Shown here: positions 49,520 to 58,344 of the stretch, piece by piece | Layout of the letters: the number at the start of each line of letters is the position of its first letter | Numbering within the stretch: position 1 is the first letter of the stretch | Program-made: the position numbers and the translations under genes | Assembly: GCF_031954365.1 (NCBI RefSeq) | Contig: NZ_JAUSVZ010000008.1 | Length of the DNA: 64,000 nt | Reading direction: 5' to 3' (one strand) | Origin: Brevibacillus aydinogluensis | Lineage (GTDB): Bacteria > Bacillota > Bacilli > Brevibacillales > Brevibacillaceae | The notes under the pieces: generated by a model | Database searches by the model: none | Told to the model about the DNA's origin: nothing | The model's input: only the letters and a program-made list of their open reading frames with translations

Positions 49520-50751
49520 GTAGAGCTATGAACAATGTCAAAAATAATGAATGTACTGGCATTGACTTTCAGGATGCACCTGCTGCAGATCAGCTTCCCG
49601 TTTTGCGACTTCTGGCGTTTACAATGGCCGGTTTTATCGCCATATTGACCGAAACGATGCCGGCGGGGTTGCTGCCGCAAATCGGCAGGGACTTTGGCAT
49701 CTCAGAGGCGTTGTCGGGTCAACTCGTGTCGCTCTATGCTTTTGGCTCGGTGGTGGCGGCAATTCCGATTATAGCCGCGACACGCAGCTGGCGCAGAAAA
49801 CATGCATTGTTACTGGCAGTCGGAGGCTTGTTTCTTTTCAACGCTGTAACTGCATTGGCCACTGACTATTTCGTGACATTAGGAGCTCGATTCGTTACGG
49901 GCATGGCCGCAGCGTTGACCTGGGGACTGCTTGCCGGTTACGCGCGAAGAATGGTGCCGTATCATCTACAGGGGCGTGCATTGGCGATTGTGGGAGTCGG
50001 TCAGCCTATCGCCTTATCTCTAGGCGTGCCGCTTGGTACCTGGCTTGGAACGTTACTCGATTGGCGGGTTATCTTTGGAATGATTTCAATGCTTACGCTT
50101 GCCCTGTTCGTATGGATACTTGCTGCAGTGCCCGATTATCCAGGGCAAGCGTACCAACAACGGCAGCCCATTCGCAAAGTTTTCATGCTTCCTGGGATCC
50201 GCTCGGTATTGTTTGTCGTTTTTGTATGGATTTTGGCTCACAACATCCTCTATACCTACATTGCGCCATTTATGGCTCACGTCGGGCTCGTGGATCGTTT
50301 GGACCTCATCCTGCTAATCTTTGGCTGCTCATCTATAATCGGGATTTGGATTATCGGCCTGCTTATAGACGTACGGCTTCGTTTCCTGACACTTATTAGC
50401 CTTGCTGGGTTCGCATTGGTATCAACCATAATGGGGATTGCTGGCGAAGCACATGCGATAACCTATCTAGGCGTATCTATTTGGGGCTTGACTTTCGGGG
50501 GCGCACCGACGTTACTGCAGACGGCCATAGCGGATGCAGCAGGGGAGGGAGCTGATGTGGCGCAATCCATGCTGGTGACCATCTTTAACCTTGCAGTGGC
50601 CGGAGGTGGCGTCATTGGCGGTCTCCTGCTGGATCACACAGGAGCGGGATCAATTCCTTGGGCCGTTGCACTGCTTAGCCTGATCACCTTGTTCACGGTA
50701 TGGAAAGGCAAGACTTACGCTTTTAAGCCTGAACGCCGTTCATTCGGATAG
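49516..50751 (+). CDS. MFS transporter, DHA1-type
   Basis: A 411-residue, 12-helix transporter of the DHA1 sugar/drug efflux group. LAFTMAGFIAILTETMPAGLLPQIGRDFGISEALSGQLVSLYAFGS (in part) is typical, with ETMPAGLLP in helix 1. RSWRRKHALL is the loop 2-3 motif. GTG 49516 overlaps the dehydrogenase stop; ATG 49528 is an alternative. Controlled with the dehydrogenase by the TetR operator. Substrate unknown. Confidence 0.87.
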   Translation: MSRAMNNVKNNECTGIDFQDAPAADQLPVLRLLAFTMAGFIAILTETMPAGLLPQIGRDFGISEALSGQLVSLYAFGSVVAAIPIIAATRSWRRKHALLLAVGGLFLFNAVTALATDYFVTLGARFVTGMAAALTWGLLAGYARRMVPYHLQGRALAIVGVGQPIALSLGVPLGTWLGTLLDWRVIFGMISMLTLALFVWILAAVPDYPGQAYQQRQPIRKVFMLPGIRSVLFVVFVWILAHNILYTYIAPFMAHVGLVDRLDLILLIFGCSSIIGIWIIGLLIDVRLRFLTLISLAGFALVSTIMGIAGEAHAITYLGVSIWGLTFGGAPTLLQTAIADAAGEGADVAQSMLVTIFNLAVAGGGVIGGLLLDHTGAGSIPWAVALLSLITLFTVWKGKTYAFKPERRSFG

Positions 50752-50809
50752 CTTCAAATTGATGAATGTTTCCCTTCTCGCCAAGGGGTTAGAGGGCAAG
50801 GGATTTGAG

Positions 50810-50858
50810 GGCTGCGACAGGTTTAGCCGCAAGCAACCTGTGGCAGCCATTGTTTTTA
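50810..50858 (+). terminator. Terminator after the dehydrogenase-MFS operon
   Basis: GGCTGCGACAGGTT (50810-50823) and AACCTGTGGCAGCC (50835-50848) form a 14-base stem with one mismatch, then ATTGTTTTT. Confidence 0.85.
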
Positions 50859-50980
50859 TCGTTTCACGGTAATGTGATATGGATGGAAAGAAATAGAATA
50901 AATATCAGCCTTTCCGGACAAGCTGAATGTAGTCTGTCACCAAAATCAAAACAACATGAAATCATTAGTAGGTGATCCTG

Positions 50981-52600
50981 TTGGCAAAACAATCCTCCCA
51001 ATATTGGGCGCTGATTTTATTTTCAATCGGCGTATTTATGGCACAGCTTGATAACGGGATTATCAGTTCAGCGCTTACCACCATTAATCGTCATTTCGAT
51101 GTGAGCGATAACTGGGGCGCCTGGGGGATTACCATTTACACGCTGGGTTTAGCGATCAGCTTGCCGATTGTGGGCAAACTTTCCGACAGGTATGGCAGAA
51201 AAAAACTATTTATTATCGAAATCGCCTTGTTCGGCATTGGTTCGTTGTTGGTAGCGCTTAGCCCCTCGTTTAGCTTTTATTTGGCTGCACGCTTCATTCA
51301 AGCTTTTGGCGGCGGCGGCATCTTCATTATCGGCAACTCGCATATTTTAAGCACGGTTGAGCCGGCGAAGCAGGCCAAATATTTGGGACTGTTAGGCGCG
51401 ATGAACGGGGTGGCCGCTATATTGGGACCGAACATCGGTTCATTCTTGCTTGACGTAACAGGGAATTGGCATATTTTATTTCTCATTAACGTGCCGATTG
51501 CCATTGGATTGTTCATTTTGGCAATCATGCGGCTGGTGGAATCGTCTGATCCCAGTCCTGGTCGTTTGGATCTGGTGGGAACCGTCATTTTATCGTTTGC
51601 CATCTTGTCGCTTATGTATGGCTTGACAAACATCGAAATCGATTTCTGGACAAGCCTTGCCCAACCGGAAGTGTTCGGTTTTCTCGGTGCCGGAATCGGA
51701 TTGTTTGTCGTTTTGTTCATGTATGAGGCCACATTCGCGCGCAAGCAAAATGGCGATCCGATCTTACCCTTGTATTTGATCAGACAGCCTCGTTTCTTGC
51801 TGGTCCTTGTCATTGGTGCATTATCTGGCGGGATTTTGGCAGCGATGATTTTCATCCCTGGTTTCACAGAAAATGTACTGGGCATTCCGGCGGAAAAATC
51901 GGGTTACTGGATGACGCCCCTGGCGCTGGCATCAGGTGTAGGTGCCGGATTGGGGGGTGCACTCGTATCGAAACGAGGTCCTGTATTTACGGTGATCATC
52001 TCTGGACTCCTCGCATCGGTCGGGTTTGCCTTGTTTCCTTTCTGGATTGAAACGAAATGGCAGTTTGTCATATCCAGCATGGTTGCCGGTATCGGAATCG
52101 GTGTCATCTTAGGCGCACCGTTAAACATTCTGGCGACAGAAGGGTTACGATCCAATAAAGGTTCGGCCCTTGCGTCCTTATCACTGCTTCGCCAGGTTGG
52201 CATGACCATAGCGCCAACCGTTTACGCAGGCTTTATTGCCCGCGGCTACAACAATATGGGGGAACTGTTCAAGACGGATTTTCCCGATATCCTGCAAGAC
52301 AACATCGCCAAGGCCAACTTGTCACAGCAGGCACTTGGCGAGTTGGCGCAAATTGGACAGCGGATGGCTTCCGAAGCGGATTCATTCGACGCCAATCAAT
52401 TGAATGAAATCATTCGCTCCATCCAAGATCCAGCATTAAAGGAAGTGATCCTGGCCAGTGTGTCGGAAGTGACAAAAAGGGCTGCAGAAATCGGTTACGG
52501 TGGGCTGTACGGGTCTGCGGCAGTGTTAAGTGTGCTCGTCATCCTCGTTTCGCTTATCTTGGCACCCTTGCGCAAAAAGGTTTCCGCATCAAGTCAATAA
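50981..52600 (+). CDS. MFS transporter, DHA2 (EmrB/QacA) type
   Basis: A 539-residue transporter with about 14 membrane helices. YWALILFSIGVFMAQLDNGIISSALTTI is helix 1 with the D-x-x-I motif of DHA2 pumps (in part), VGKLSDRYGRKKLFI is motif A, and GAMNGVAAILGPNIGSFLLD motif C. The large extracellular loop before the last helix (residues about 420-500) is unusually long. TTG start 50981 with TAGGTGATC upstream; GTG 50972 is possible. Multidrug efflux is likely. No regulator adjacent. Confidence 0.88.
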   Translation: MAKQSSQYWALILFSIGVFMAQLDNGIISSALTTINRHFDVSDNWGAWGITIYTLGLAISLPIVGKLSDRYGRKKLFIIEIALFGIGSLLVALSPSFSFYLAARFIQAFGGGGIFIIGNSHILSTVEPAKQAKYLGLLGAMNGVAAILGPNIGSFLLDVTGNWHILFLINVPIAIGLFILAIMRLVESSDPSPGRLDLVGTVILSFAILSLMYGLTNIEIDFWTSLAQPEVFGFLGAGIGLFVVLFMYEATFARKQNGDPILPLYLIRQPRFLLVLVIGALSGGILAAMIFIPGFTENVLGIPAEKSGYWMTPLALASGVGAGLGGALVSKRGPVFTVIISGLLASVGFALFPFWIETKWQFVISSMVAGIGIGVILGAPLNILATEGLRSNKGSALASLSLLRQVGMTIAPTVYAGFIARGYNNMGELFKTDFPDILQDNIAKANLSQQALGELAQIGQRMASEADSFDANQLNEIIRSIQDPALKEVILASVSEVTKRAAEIGYGGLYGSAAVLSVLVILVSLILAPLRKKVSASSQ

Positions 52601-52638
52601 AACTACGATGGTACGCAGGCACTGCATATCAGCCTGAA

Positions 52639-52680
52639 AAGAGGCACCGCGATTGGATGCCTCTTCTTTTTTGTTTCTTT
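52639..52680 (+). terminator. Terminator after the DHA2 transporter gene
   Basis: AAGAGGCA (52639-52646) pairs with TGCCTCTT (52658-52665), followed by CTTTTTTGTTTCTTTT. Confidence 0.85.
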
Positions 52681-52737
52681 TCGAGGAGGCAGTTGAGCAG
52701 CTGTTGGACATACTATTCCCAAAAAGGGGGATAACGT

Positions 52738-53193
52738 ATGGACGAGAAACAGCGACAGCGCGTCATCCGGGAATTGAACAGGTTTTTGCAAGGAAGGTAT
52801 ATGGGCATCCATCAATACGAGTACCTGATTTCACATGCCAAGGAGCCGAAAGTAAGGGAGCTGCTGCAAGAGTTCCAGCAACATGCCAAACTGGGCGCGC
52901 AGAAAATTGCCAAACGCATTCAGGATTTGGGCGGTCAGGCAGTGGATGGTGTGGGCGTTATGGGCGAGTTGAGGGAATGGATGCAAACATTTCGGGAGCC
53001 ACCGCAGAATTCAAGGGACATTCTGCATGACGCGCTGCTCGGTGAGAACAAATACGGCATTCACTTCTCGCACAGAATGGTAGCCGGTGACCTGGATGAG
53101 GAAAGCAAGCGAATTGTGGATACGGTGCTGGAGGAAGACCAAAAGCGCGTCGATCAGCTGAAGAAACAGCTGCAGTTGTTACCAACTCCCTGA
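52738..53193 (+). CDS. Ferritin-like four-helix protein (DUF2383-like)
   Basis: A 151-residue, fully helical protein: RVIRELNRFLQGRYMGIHQYEYLI, KVRELLQEFQQHAKLGAQKIAKRI, AKYG-type helix GENKYGIHFSHRMVAG and VDTVLEEDQKRVDQLKKQLQ (each quoted in part). Such bundles belong to the ferritin-like/DUF2383 group found in Bacilli, some spore- or stress-linked. The paired ExxH needed for a diiron site is not clear (E43 and H33-type residues are possible). ATG 52738 follows AAAAGGGGG. Confidence 0.65.
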   Translation: MDEKQRQRVIRELNRFLQGRYMGIHQYEYLISHAKEPKVRELLQEFQQHAKLGAQKIAKRIQDLGGQAVDGVGVMGELREWMQTFREPPQNSRDILHDALLGENKYGIHFSHRMVAGDLDEESKRIVDTVLEEDQKRVDQLKKQLQLLPTP

Positions 53194-53261
53194 CGTCAAC
53201 ATAAGCGGAGCAACCCCTATCACCGCGTCGATATCACCAGATGAACGAGGACTTCCACAAA

Positions 53262-53293
53262 GGAGGCGCCTTCCAAGGGGCGGCTCTTTTTTC
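53262..53293 (+). terminator. Terminator after the four-helix gene
   Basis: GAGGCGCC (53263-53270) faces GGGCGGCTC (53278-53286) with one mismatch, followed by TTTTTT. Confidence 0.7.
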
Positions 53294-53361
53294 TGCTTTC
53301 ATTTGTCAAAAAATTTTGGATAGAATGAAGAAGAGTGGGACGTGAGGAGGATGGAGAGAAA

Positions 53362-54291
53362 ATGCATGAACACCTGGTGAAATGGTTTACTCCATCGCAA
53401 GGACTGCCGGTATCCGGCCGGAGTTCCGTCCAGTACCGGGAGTATTCGCCGAGTCCGTCTTTACGGCCGCATATTGCCTGCTACTGGAGTGTGACAACAC
53501 GTGCTGAAGATGACACAGGTGAATTCGACGACATTCTCGTCATCCCTGACGGATGTTTTGACTTCGTGTTTACCGTATCCCGTCATCGTACGGTTTCCGG
53601 ACATCTGTCCGGGGTGATGGAGTCCGCCTTCACCATCTATCCGGGTCCTGACTCCGCATGGTTTGGGGTCCGCTTTCGTCCGGGAGGAGCCGTGCCATTT
53701 CTTCGCTCGCCGCTGTCCCTGTATCGCGGCGGGAGCTCCCCGTCCCTGACCGAACTGTTCGGAGACGGTGCGCTGCGTCTGTTGGATCGGCTGGCGGACG
53801 CGGAGGACCTGCCGACACGGATTCGGGTGTTGGACGCGGCTTTGCAGCAGCGGCTTTCGGTTTCCCCTGACGAACCGTTCGATCCGCTCGTCGCCAACGT
53901 GTTGCATGAGATGTACCGCCATTCCGGGAATGTTCGGATTCATGAACTGGCCGCCCGCGAAGCGGTGAGCCCCCGGCAATTGTTGCGGCGGTTTGAAATG
54001 TGGACAGGCTGCAGCCCCAAACAGTTTTGTCGCGTCGTACGGTTTCAACGAGCCGTTGATTTGATCGCCAAAAGCACAGGCCAGATCCAGGGGGCTGACT
54101 TGGCGTATCAATGCGGGTATGCCGATCAGGCGCACTTTGTCCGGGATTTCAGCGCACTCGCGGGCATGTCTCCCGGACATTACATCAGGCGAGCGAGCAT
54201 GTCCGATTTGTTCAATACGGACAGGTCATATCCGGCCTATCATCGTATTGAAACGAGTGAGGAGGCTGAGTTTGCCAATGAAACTGGATAA
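53362..54291 (+). CDS. AraC family transcription regulator
   Basis: A 309-residue regulator. The N-terminal domain (YREYSPSPSLRPHIACYWSV; ILVIPDGCFDFVF; WFGVRFRPGGAVPFL) is the DUF6597-type sensor of AraC proteins. Residues about 195-290 are the double HTH: VRIHELAAREAVSPRQLLRRFEMWTGCSPKQFCRVVRFQRAV and LAYQCGYADQAHFVRDFSALAGMSPGHY (in part). ATG 53362 has GGAGG upstream. Its end overlaps the glyoxalase-fold gene, a likely target or partner. Confidence 0.9.
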   Translation: MHEHLVKWFTPSQGLPVSGRSSVQYREYSPSPSLRPHIACYWSVTTRAEDDTGEFDDILVIPDGCFDFVFTVSRHRTVSGHLSGVMESAFTIYPGPDSAWFGVRFRPGGAVPFLRSPLSLYRGGSSPSLTELFGDGALRLLDRLADAEDLPTRIRVLDAALQQRLSVSPDEPFDPLVANVLHEMYRHSGNVRIHELAAREAVSPRQLLRRFEMWTGCSPKQFCRVVRFQRAVDLIAKSTGQIQGADLAYQCGYADQAHFVRDFSALAGMSPGHYIRRASMSDLFNTDRSYPAYHRIETSEEAEFANETG

Positions 54292-54730
54292 CGTACGATT
54301 GCTGGTAACCCGTTTTGATGAGTGCTTTACCTTTTATCACGAAAAGCTGGGTTTCCCGGTCCTGTGGGGCGAATTGGGCGGGGGATATGCCAGTTTTGGC
54401 ACGGCGGAAAGCCAATTCGCGATCTTCTCTCGCAGCGAAATGGCTGAGGCTGTAGGTACAGACCATCTCCCGGCCGCTTCGGATGCCCAGGATCAATTTG
54501 CGTTGATTGTGAGGGTGAACGATCTTGACGCAACCGCAGCCCGCTTAAAAGCGGAAGGCATCTCCATGATTACAGACGTTCAGGACCGTCCAGGCTGGGG
54601 GATTCGCACCGCACACCTGCGGGACCCGGATGGAAACCTGATTGAACTGATAGAATCGCTTCCCGCTGAATCGTGGGATGAAGGGCTTCGGAAAGCTGAC
54701 GGAAAATACCAAAAACAGCAAACGTCATAA
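54278..54730 (+). CDS. VOC (glyoxalase/bleomycin-resistance fold) protein
   Basis: A 150-residue protein of the vicinal-oxygen-chelate superfamily. MKLDNVRLLVTRFDECFTFY, GFPVLWGELGGGYASFGT and RTAHLRDPDGNLIELIE show the paired beta-alpha-beta-beta-beta units; the C-terminal E in LIELIE is the usual metal ligand. Could sequester a drug or modify a metabolite. ATG 54278 overlaps the AraC stop; TTG 54272, 6 bases after GGAGG, is equally possible. Confidence 0.87.
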   Translation: MKLDNVRLLVTRFDECFTFYHEKLGFPVLWGELGGGYASFGTAESQFAIFSRSEMAEAVGTDHLPAASDAQDQFALIVRVNDLDATAARLKAEGISMITDVQDRPGWGIRTAHLRDPDGNLIELIESLPAESWDEGLRKADGKYQKQQTS

Positions 54731-54777
54731 GGCGGTTGGGCTCAAATCCGGGAGGGTTTCGAAAGCCGAGACCGTCA

Positions 54778-54813
54778 GGAAAGAGGTGTCTCGCAGGGGG
54801 GGCACCTCTTTCC
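54778..54813 (+). terminator. Hairpin after the VOC gene
   Basis: GGAAAGAGGTG (54778-54788) pairs perfectly with CACCTCTTTCC (54803-54813). No long T-run follows, but the left-hand context on the minus strand is similar. Confidence 0.65.
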
Positions 54814-54895
54814 AATGTCATAGGGATTTGGGTAGTATAAATGTATAAGGAAAAAATAGGAATAATATCCGCCAATTAGTAAGGAGACTCCTTTC

Positions 54896-56161
54896 ATGAG
54901 TGCAGTTAAACAAGGGCATCTATTTAAAAATAAATGGTTTGCGATATATTTTATCGCCTCATTTTTTTCCAAGATCGGAAGTCAAATCTACCTGTTTGCG
55001 TTGCCCTGGCTGTTGTTTGAAATGACCGGTTCCGTAGGTTGGATGAGTACGATGTGGGCAGTTGAAATGCTGCCTTTTGTCCTGGTCGGTCCATTCTTGG
55101 GGGTCTTCGTTGATCGATGGGATCGTCGAAAAGTATTAATCCGGTCCGATTTTGCCAGGATGATTTTGGTCTGCTTGATTCCCTTGTTGTATAAGGTGGG
55201 ATTGCTGAATGTTATCTGGCTCTTTGTAATTGGGTTTTGTCTGTCGATCTTCATGATCATGTTTGATTTGGTGTCAGACTTTTCAGTCATTCCGCAATTG
55301 GTAGCAAGAGAACAACTTACCGCTGCAAACTCCTTGTATCGGTCAATGGACAATATCACGACCATGTTGGGACCGGTTATCGCAGGCGCGCTCGTGGGAT
55401 TGGTCGGAACGGTCGAGTCGCTGTATATTGATGGTCTCTCGTATTTATTCACATTGATTGTCGTGACCATCCTGCCCATCACGCTGCAGAACGAAAAAGC
55501 CAGGACACGCATGACATGGCAAACCGTTTTCCTTGACATTAAGGAAGGGATCACGTTTTTATTCCGCTCGGAGATTCTTTGGGTGTTGGCCTTCATTGGA
55601 GGGCTCAGCAATTTGGCTGTCGGAGCACTGCACACGGTGATGAGATTTTATTTGGCAAACGAACTGCATAACGCTTTGTTGGTAGGAACGATGTATTCGG
55701 TTATTGGCATTATGACGACAATCGGGTCTGTTTGCGCGCCGCTGTTATTAAAACGCATGCCGATCGGCCGAGCGATTATCCACGTCTCGAATGCAATGTT
55801 TATCGGCGGCTGCATCATGGTAATCCCGACAGGATGGTTCATGCCTTTGATCGGCTACGGCATTATTACCATGGCTGCAACGATTCGCGTCGTCTATACT
55901 TTTACGATCCGTCAGTTGGAAATACCAAATGAATTTATGGGACGGATTAATGCTGCATTTCGCATGATTTTAACGGTATCTTTCCCGTTATCGGCCTTGC
56001 TGCTTGGCGGGTTGGCCGATGCATACGGGACGAGGATCGCGTTCATGTGCACTGCCTTTATCTTGCTAATCGTGTCCATTTGTCTTGCACGTTCCAACGT
56101 TCGTGCGTATGAGATCAAAAGCAGTGAGGAAAGGAACACGACCTTAGAGAACACAATCTAA
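54896..56161 (+). CDS. MFS transporter, DHA3 (MefA/macrolide efflux) type
   Basis: A 421-residue, 12-helix transporter. KWFAIYFIASFFSKIGSQIYLFALPWLLFEMTGS in helix 1 (in part), GPFLGVFVDRWDRRKVLIRSDFAR as motif A, and PQLVAREQLTAANSLYRSMDNITTMLGPVIAG as the loop 4-5 signature (in part) are those of the MefA/enterobactin-exporter-like group. Substrate unknown. ATG 54896 has AAGGAGAC upstream. The base composition is more AT-rich than the preceding AraC-VOC pair. Confidence 0.87.
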   Translation: MSAVKQGHLFKNKWFAIYFIASFFSKIGSQIYLFALPWLLFEMTGSVGWMSTMWAVEMLPFVLVGPFLGVFVDRWDRRKVLIRSDFARMILVCLIPLLYKVGLLNVIWLFVIGFCLSIFMIMFDLVSDFSVIPQLVAREQLTAANSLYRSMDNITTMLGPVIAGALVGLVGTVESLYIDGLSYLFTLIVVTILPITLQNEKARTRMTWQTVFLDIKEGITFLFRSEILWVLAFIGGLSNLAVGALHTVMRFYLANELHNALLVGTMYSVIGIMTTIGSVCAPLLLKRMPIGRAIIHVSNAMFIGGCIMVIPTGWFMPLIGYGIITMAATIRVVYTFTIRQLEIPNEFMGRINAAFRMILTVSFPLSALLLGGLADAYGTRIAFMCTAFILLIVSICLARSNVRAYEIKSSEERNTTLENTI

Positions 56162-56579
56162 AGGTATGACTGGATGACAAATGGTTCTGTACTTGTCCAG
56201 CTTAAATGGGGGATGATTGCATTCAAAAAACACCGGAAGCAACATATTCATGGGTCAGGATGCATCACTGTTTATTCTTGATGCTCAAAAGTAGTTGGCA
56301 GGCAAAACAACATTCGCAAACAAACATACTCGCCTTACCCCTTGTCAGAAGCCGGGGTAAGGCTAGTTTTTTTGGGTGTTTTCAGCCTCTCGCAAGCAAC
56401 TACCCATCATTACCAGCCCCCAAATGGAGAATCCCCATCAGTTTATAGTAGATATTTGCAACCATAGGTATCATAATAGAGTATGATGGTCGAATTTTGA
56501 CGGTGTGTTCCGAGGTGGGGGGCCTTCCTTTTGTAATGTCTATGCAGGAGCGCCTACTCTTTTAAAAGGAAGGGGTATC
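56162..56579. other. Intergenic stretch upstream of mqo
   Basis: No gene recognised. It holds one terminator (56332-56373). The rest shows no clear coding frame; a promoter for mqo probably lies within 56440-56520, but no strong -35/-10 pair is evident (ATAATAGAGTATGATGG near 56470 is a weak candidate). Confidence 0.4.
56332..56373 (+). terminator. Terminator between the MFS gene and mqo
   Basis: GCCTTACCCC (56332-56341) pairs with GGGGTAAGGC (56354-56363), followed by TAGTTTTTTT. Confidence 0.88.
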
Positions 56580-58082
56580 ATGAGCAATATCCAGAAGAAA
56601 ACAGACGTTATCTTGATTGGTGCCGGAATCATGAGCGCGACTTTGGGAACATTGCTGAAAGAGTTAGCACCGGATTGGGAGATCAAAGTGTTTGAGAAAC
56701 TCCCGGTCGCAGGTAATGAGAGCTCGAATGAATGGAATAATGCAGGGACGGGCCATGCTGCTCTTTGTGAGCTTAACTATACACCGGAAAAATCGGACGG
56801 GTCTGTCGATATTACCAAAGCGATTAAAATCAACGAACAATTTCATCTTTCCAAACAGTTTTGGTCTTATCTCGTCAAACGTAATCTGATTCGGAATCCG
56901 AAAGATTTTATCATGCCCATTCCCCATATGAGTTTCGTACAAGGGGAAAAAAATGTCGCGTTCCTGAAAAAACGTTTTGAAGCGCTGTCGAACATCCCGC
57001 TGTTTGAAGGAATGGAGTTTTCCGATGACCCGGCTACATTGCAGGAATGGTTCCCGCTGATCATGGAAGGCCGTACCGTGAATGAACCGATCGCGGCCAC
57101 GAAAATTGACTCAGGAACGGATGTCAACTTTGGTGCGTTGACGCGCATGCTGTTTGAGCACTTGCAGAAGCAGCACGTCGAGATTCACTACAAGCATCAC
57201 GTAAAGGATATTACACGTGCGAGCGACGGTTCGTGGAGTGTGAAGGTGCACGATCTCGACAGCGGTCAGATCGAAACCCATACGGCAAAATTCGTGTTTA
57301 TCGGGGCAGGGGGCGGAAGCCTGCCGCTGCTGCAAAAAACGGGGATTCCGGAGGCAAAACACATTGGCGGTTTCCCGGTAAGCGGACTGTTCATGGTATG
57401 TAAAAATCCGGACGTGATCGCAAAGCACCATGCAAAAGTATACGGCAAAGCCAAGGTTGGCGCTCCACCGATGTCTGTTCCGCATCTGGATACCAGATAT
57501 ATTGAGAATCAAAAAACGCTGCTGTTTGGACCGTTTGCCGGCTTCTCACCCAAGTTTTTGAAAACGGGTTCTTATTTTGATCTGATCCGATCCGTAAAAC
57601 CGGACAACGTCCTGACGATGCTGGCAGCAGGCGTAAAAGAAATGGCACTGACCAAGTATCTGATCCAGCAGGTTCTGTTGTCGAATGAACAGCGCATGGA
57701 AGAACTGCGCGAGTTTATTCCGACTGCCAACAGCGCAGATTGGGATATCGTGGTAGCGGGTCAACGTGTGCAGGTGATCAAGGACACCAAGGAAGGCGGC
57801 AAAGGCACCCTTCAATTCGGTACGGAAGTGGTTACGGCTGCTGACGGCTCGGTAGCTGCGCTGCTCGGGGCTTCTCCGGGTGCTTCTACGGTTGTTCATG
57901 TGATGCTGGAGGTATTGGAAAAATGCTTCCCGCAGCAAATGAATGAGTGGAGACGGAAAATAACCGAAATGATTCCGTCTTATGGGGTGTCGCTTGCAGA
58001 TAACCCGCAACTGCTGCAAGAAATTCAAAAGTCGACCGAGCAGACGCTGGGTCTGGTCGAAAAAGAACTGGTCTACAGCTGA
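56580..58082 (+). CDS. mqo: Malate:quinone oxidoreductase
   Basis: A 500-residue FAD enzyme that oxidises malate to oxaloacetate and passes electrons to the quinone pool at the membrane. KKTDVILIGAGIMSATLGTLL is the FAD-binding fold (residues 6-26, in part), followed by NNAGTGHAALCELNYTP and SGTDVNFGALTRML, diagnostic of Mqo. The C-terminal LLGASPGASTVVHVMLEVL is also conserved. ATG 56580 follows AAAAGGAAGGGG. Length is normal. A TCA-cycle alternative to NAD malate dehydrogenase. Confidence 0.95.
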   Translation: MSNIQKKTDVILIGAGIMSATLGTLLKELAPDWEIKVFEKLPVAGNESSNEWNNAGTGHAALCELNYTPEKSDGSVDITKAIKINEQFHLSKQFWSYLVKRNLIRNPKDFIMPIPHMSFVQGEKNVAFLKKRFEALSNIPLFEGMEFSDDPATLQEWFPLIMEGRTVNEPIAATKIDSGTDVNFGALTRMLFEHLQKQHVEIHYKHHVKDITRASDGSWSVKVHDLDSGQIETHTAKFVFIGAGGGSLPLLQKTGIPEAKHIGGFPVSGLFMVCKNPDVIAKHHAKVYGKAKVGAPPMSVPHLDTRYIENQKTLLFGPFAGFSPKFLKTGSYFDLIRSVKPDNVLTMLAAGVKEMALTKYLIQQVLLSNEQRMEELREFIPTANSADWDIVVAGQRVQVIKDTKEGGKGTLQFGTEVVTAADGSVAALLGASPGASTVVHVMLEVLEKCFPQQMNEWRRKITEMIPSYGVSLADNPQLLQEIQKSTEQTLGLVEKELVYS

Positions 58083-58117
58083 AAGTAGACGCAACAGACA
58101 AGCCATTGCCTATCTTC

Positions 58118-58166
58118 GAACTTTTAATCTGCTAAATTTCGCGCGGATTAAAGGTTCTTTTTTTTT
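58118..58166 (+). terminator. Terminator after mqo (first)
   Basis: GAACTTTTAATC (58118-58129) faces GATTAAAGGTTC (58146-58157) with one mismatch, followed by about nine T residues. Confidence 0.8.
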
Positions 58167-58170
58167 GTCG

Positions 58171-58197
58171 TCCGCCGCGACAGGCGGGCTTTTTTGT
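58171..58197 (+). terminator. Terminator after mqo (second)
   Basis: TCCGCC, loop, GGCGGG then CTTTTTTG. A second short stem directly after the first, a tandem arrangement. Confidence 0.65.
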
Positions 58198-58344
58198 GCT
58201 GTGAGCACAATTTTTGCACATTCACGTGGGGTAAATTCGGTCTAACTGTACAAGCAGATTTGATGTAAAGTAGAACCATAGAGACGTACAATCAATCAGT
58301 AAGTGCAGCAATTTGTGCATGATTTTGTGCTAAAGGTGGCCGCC

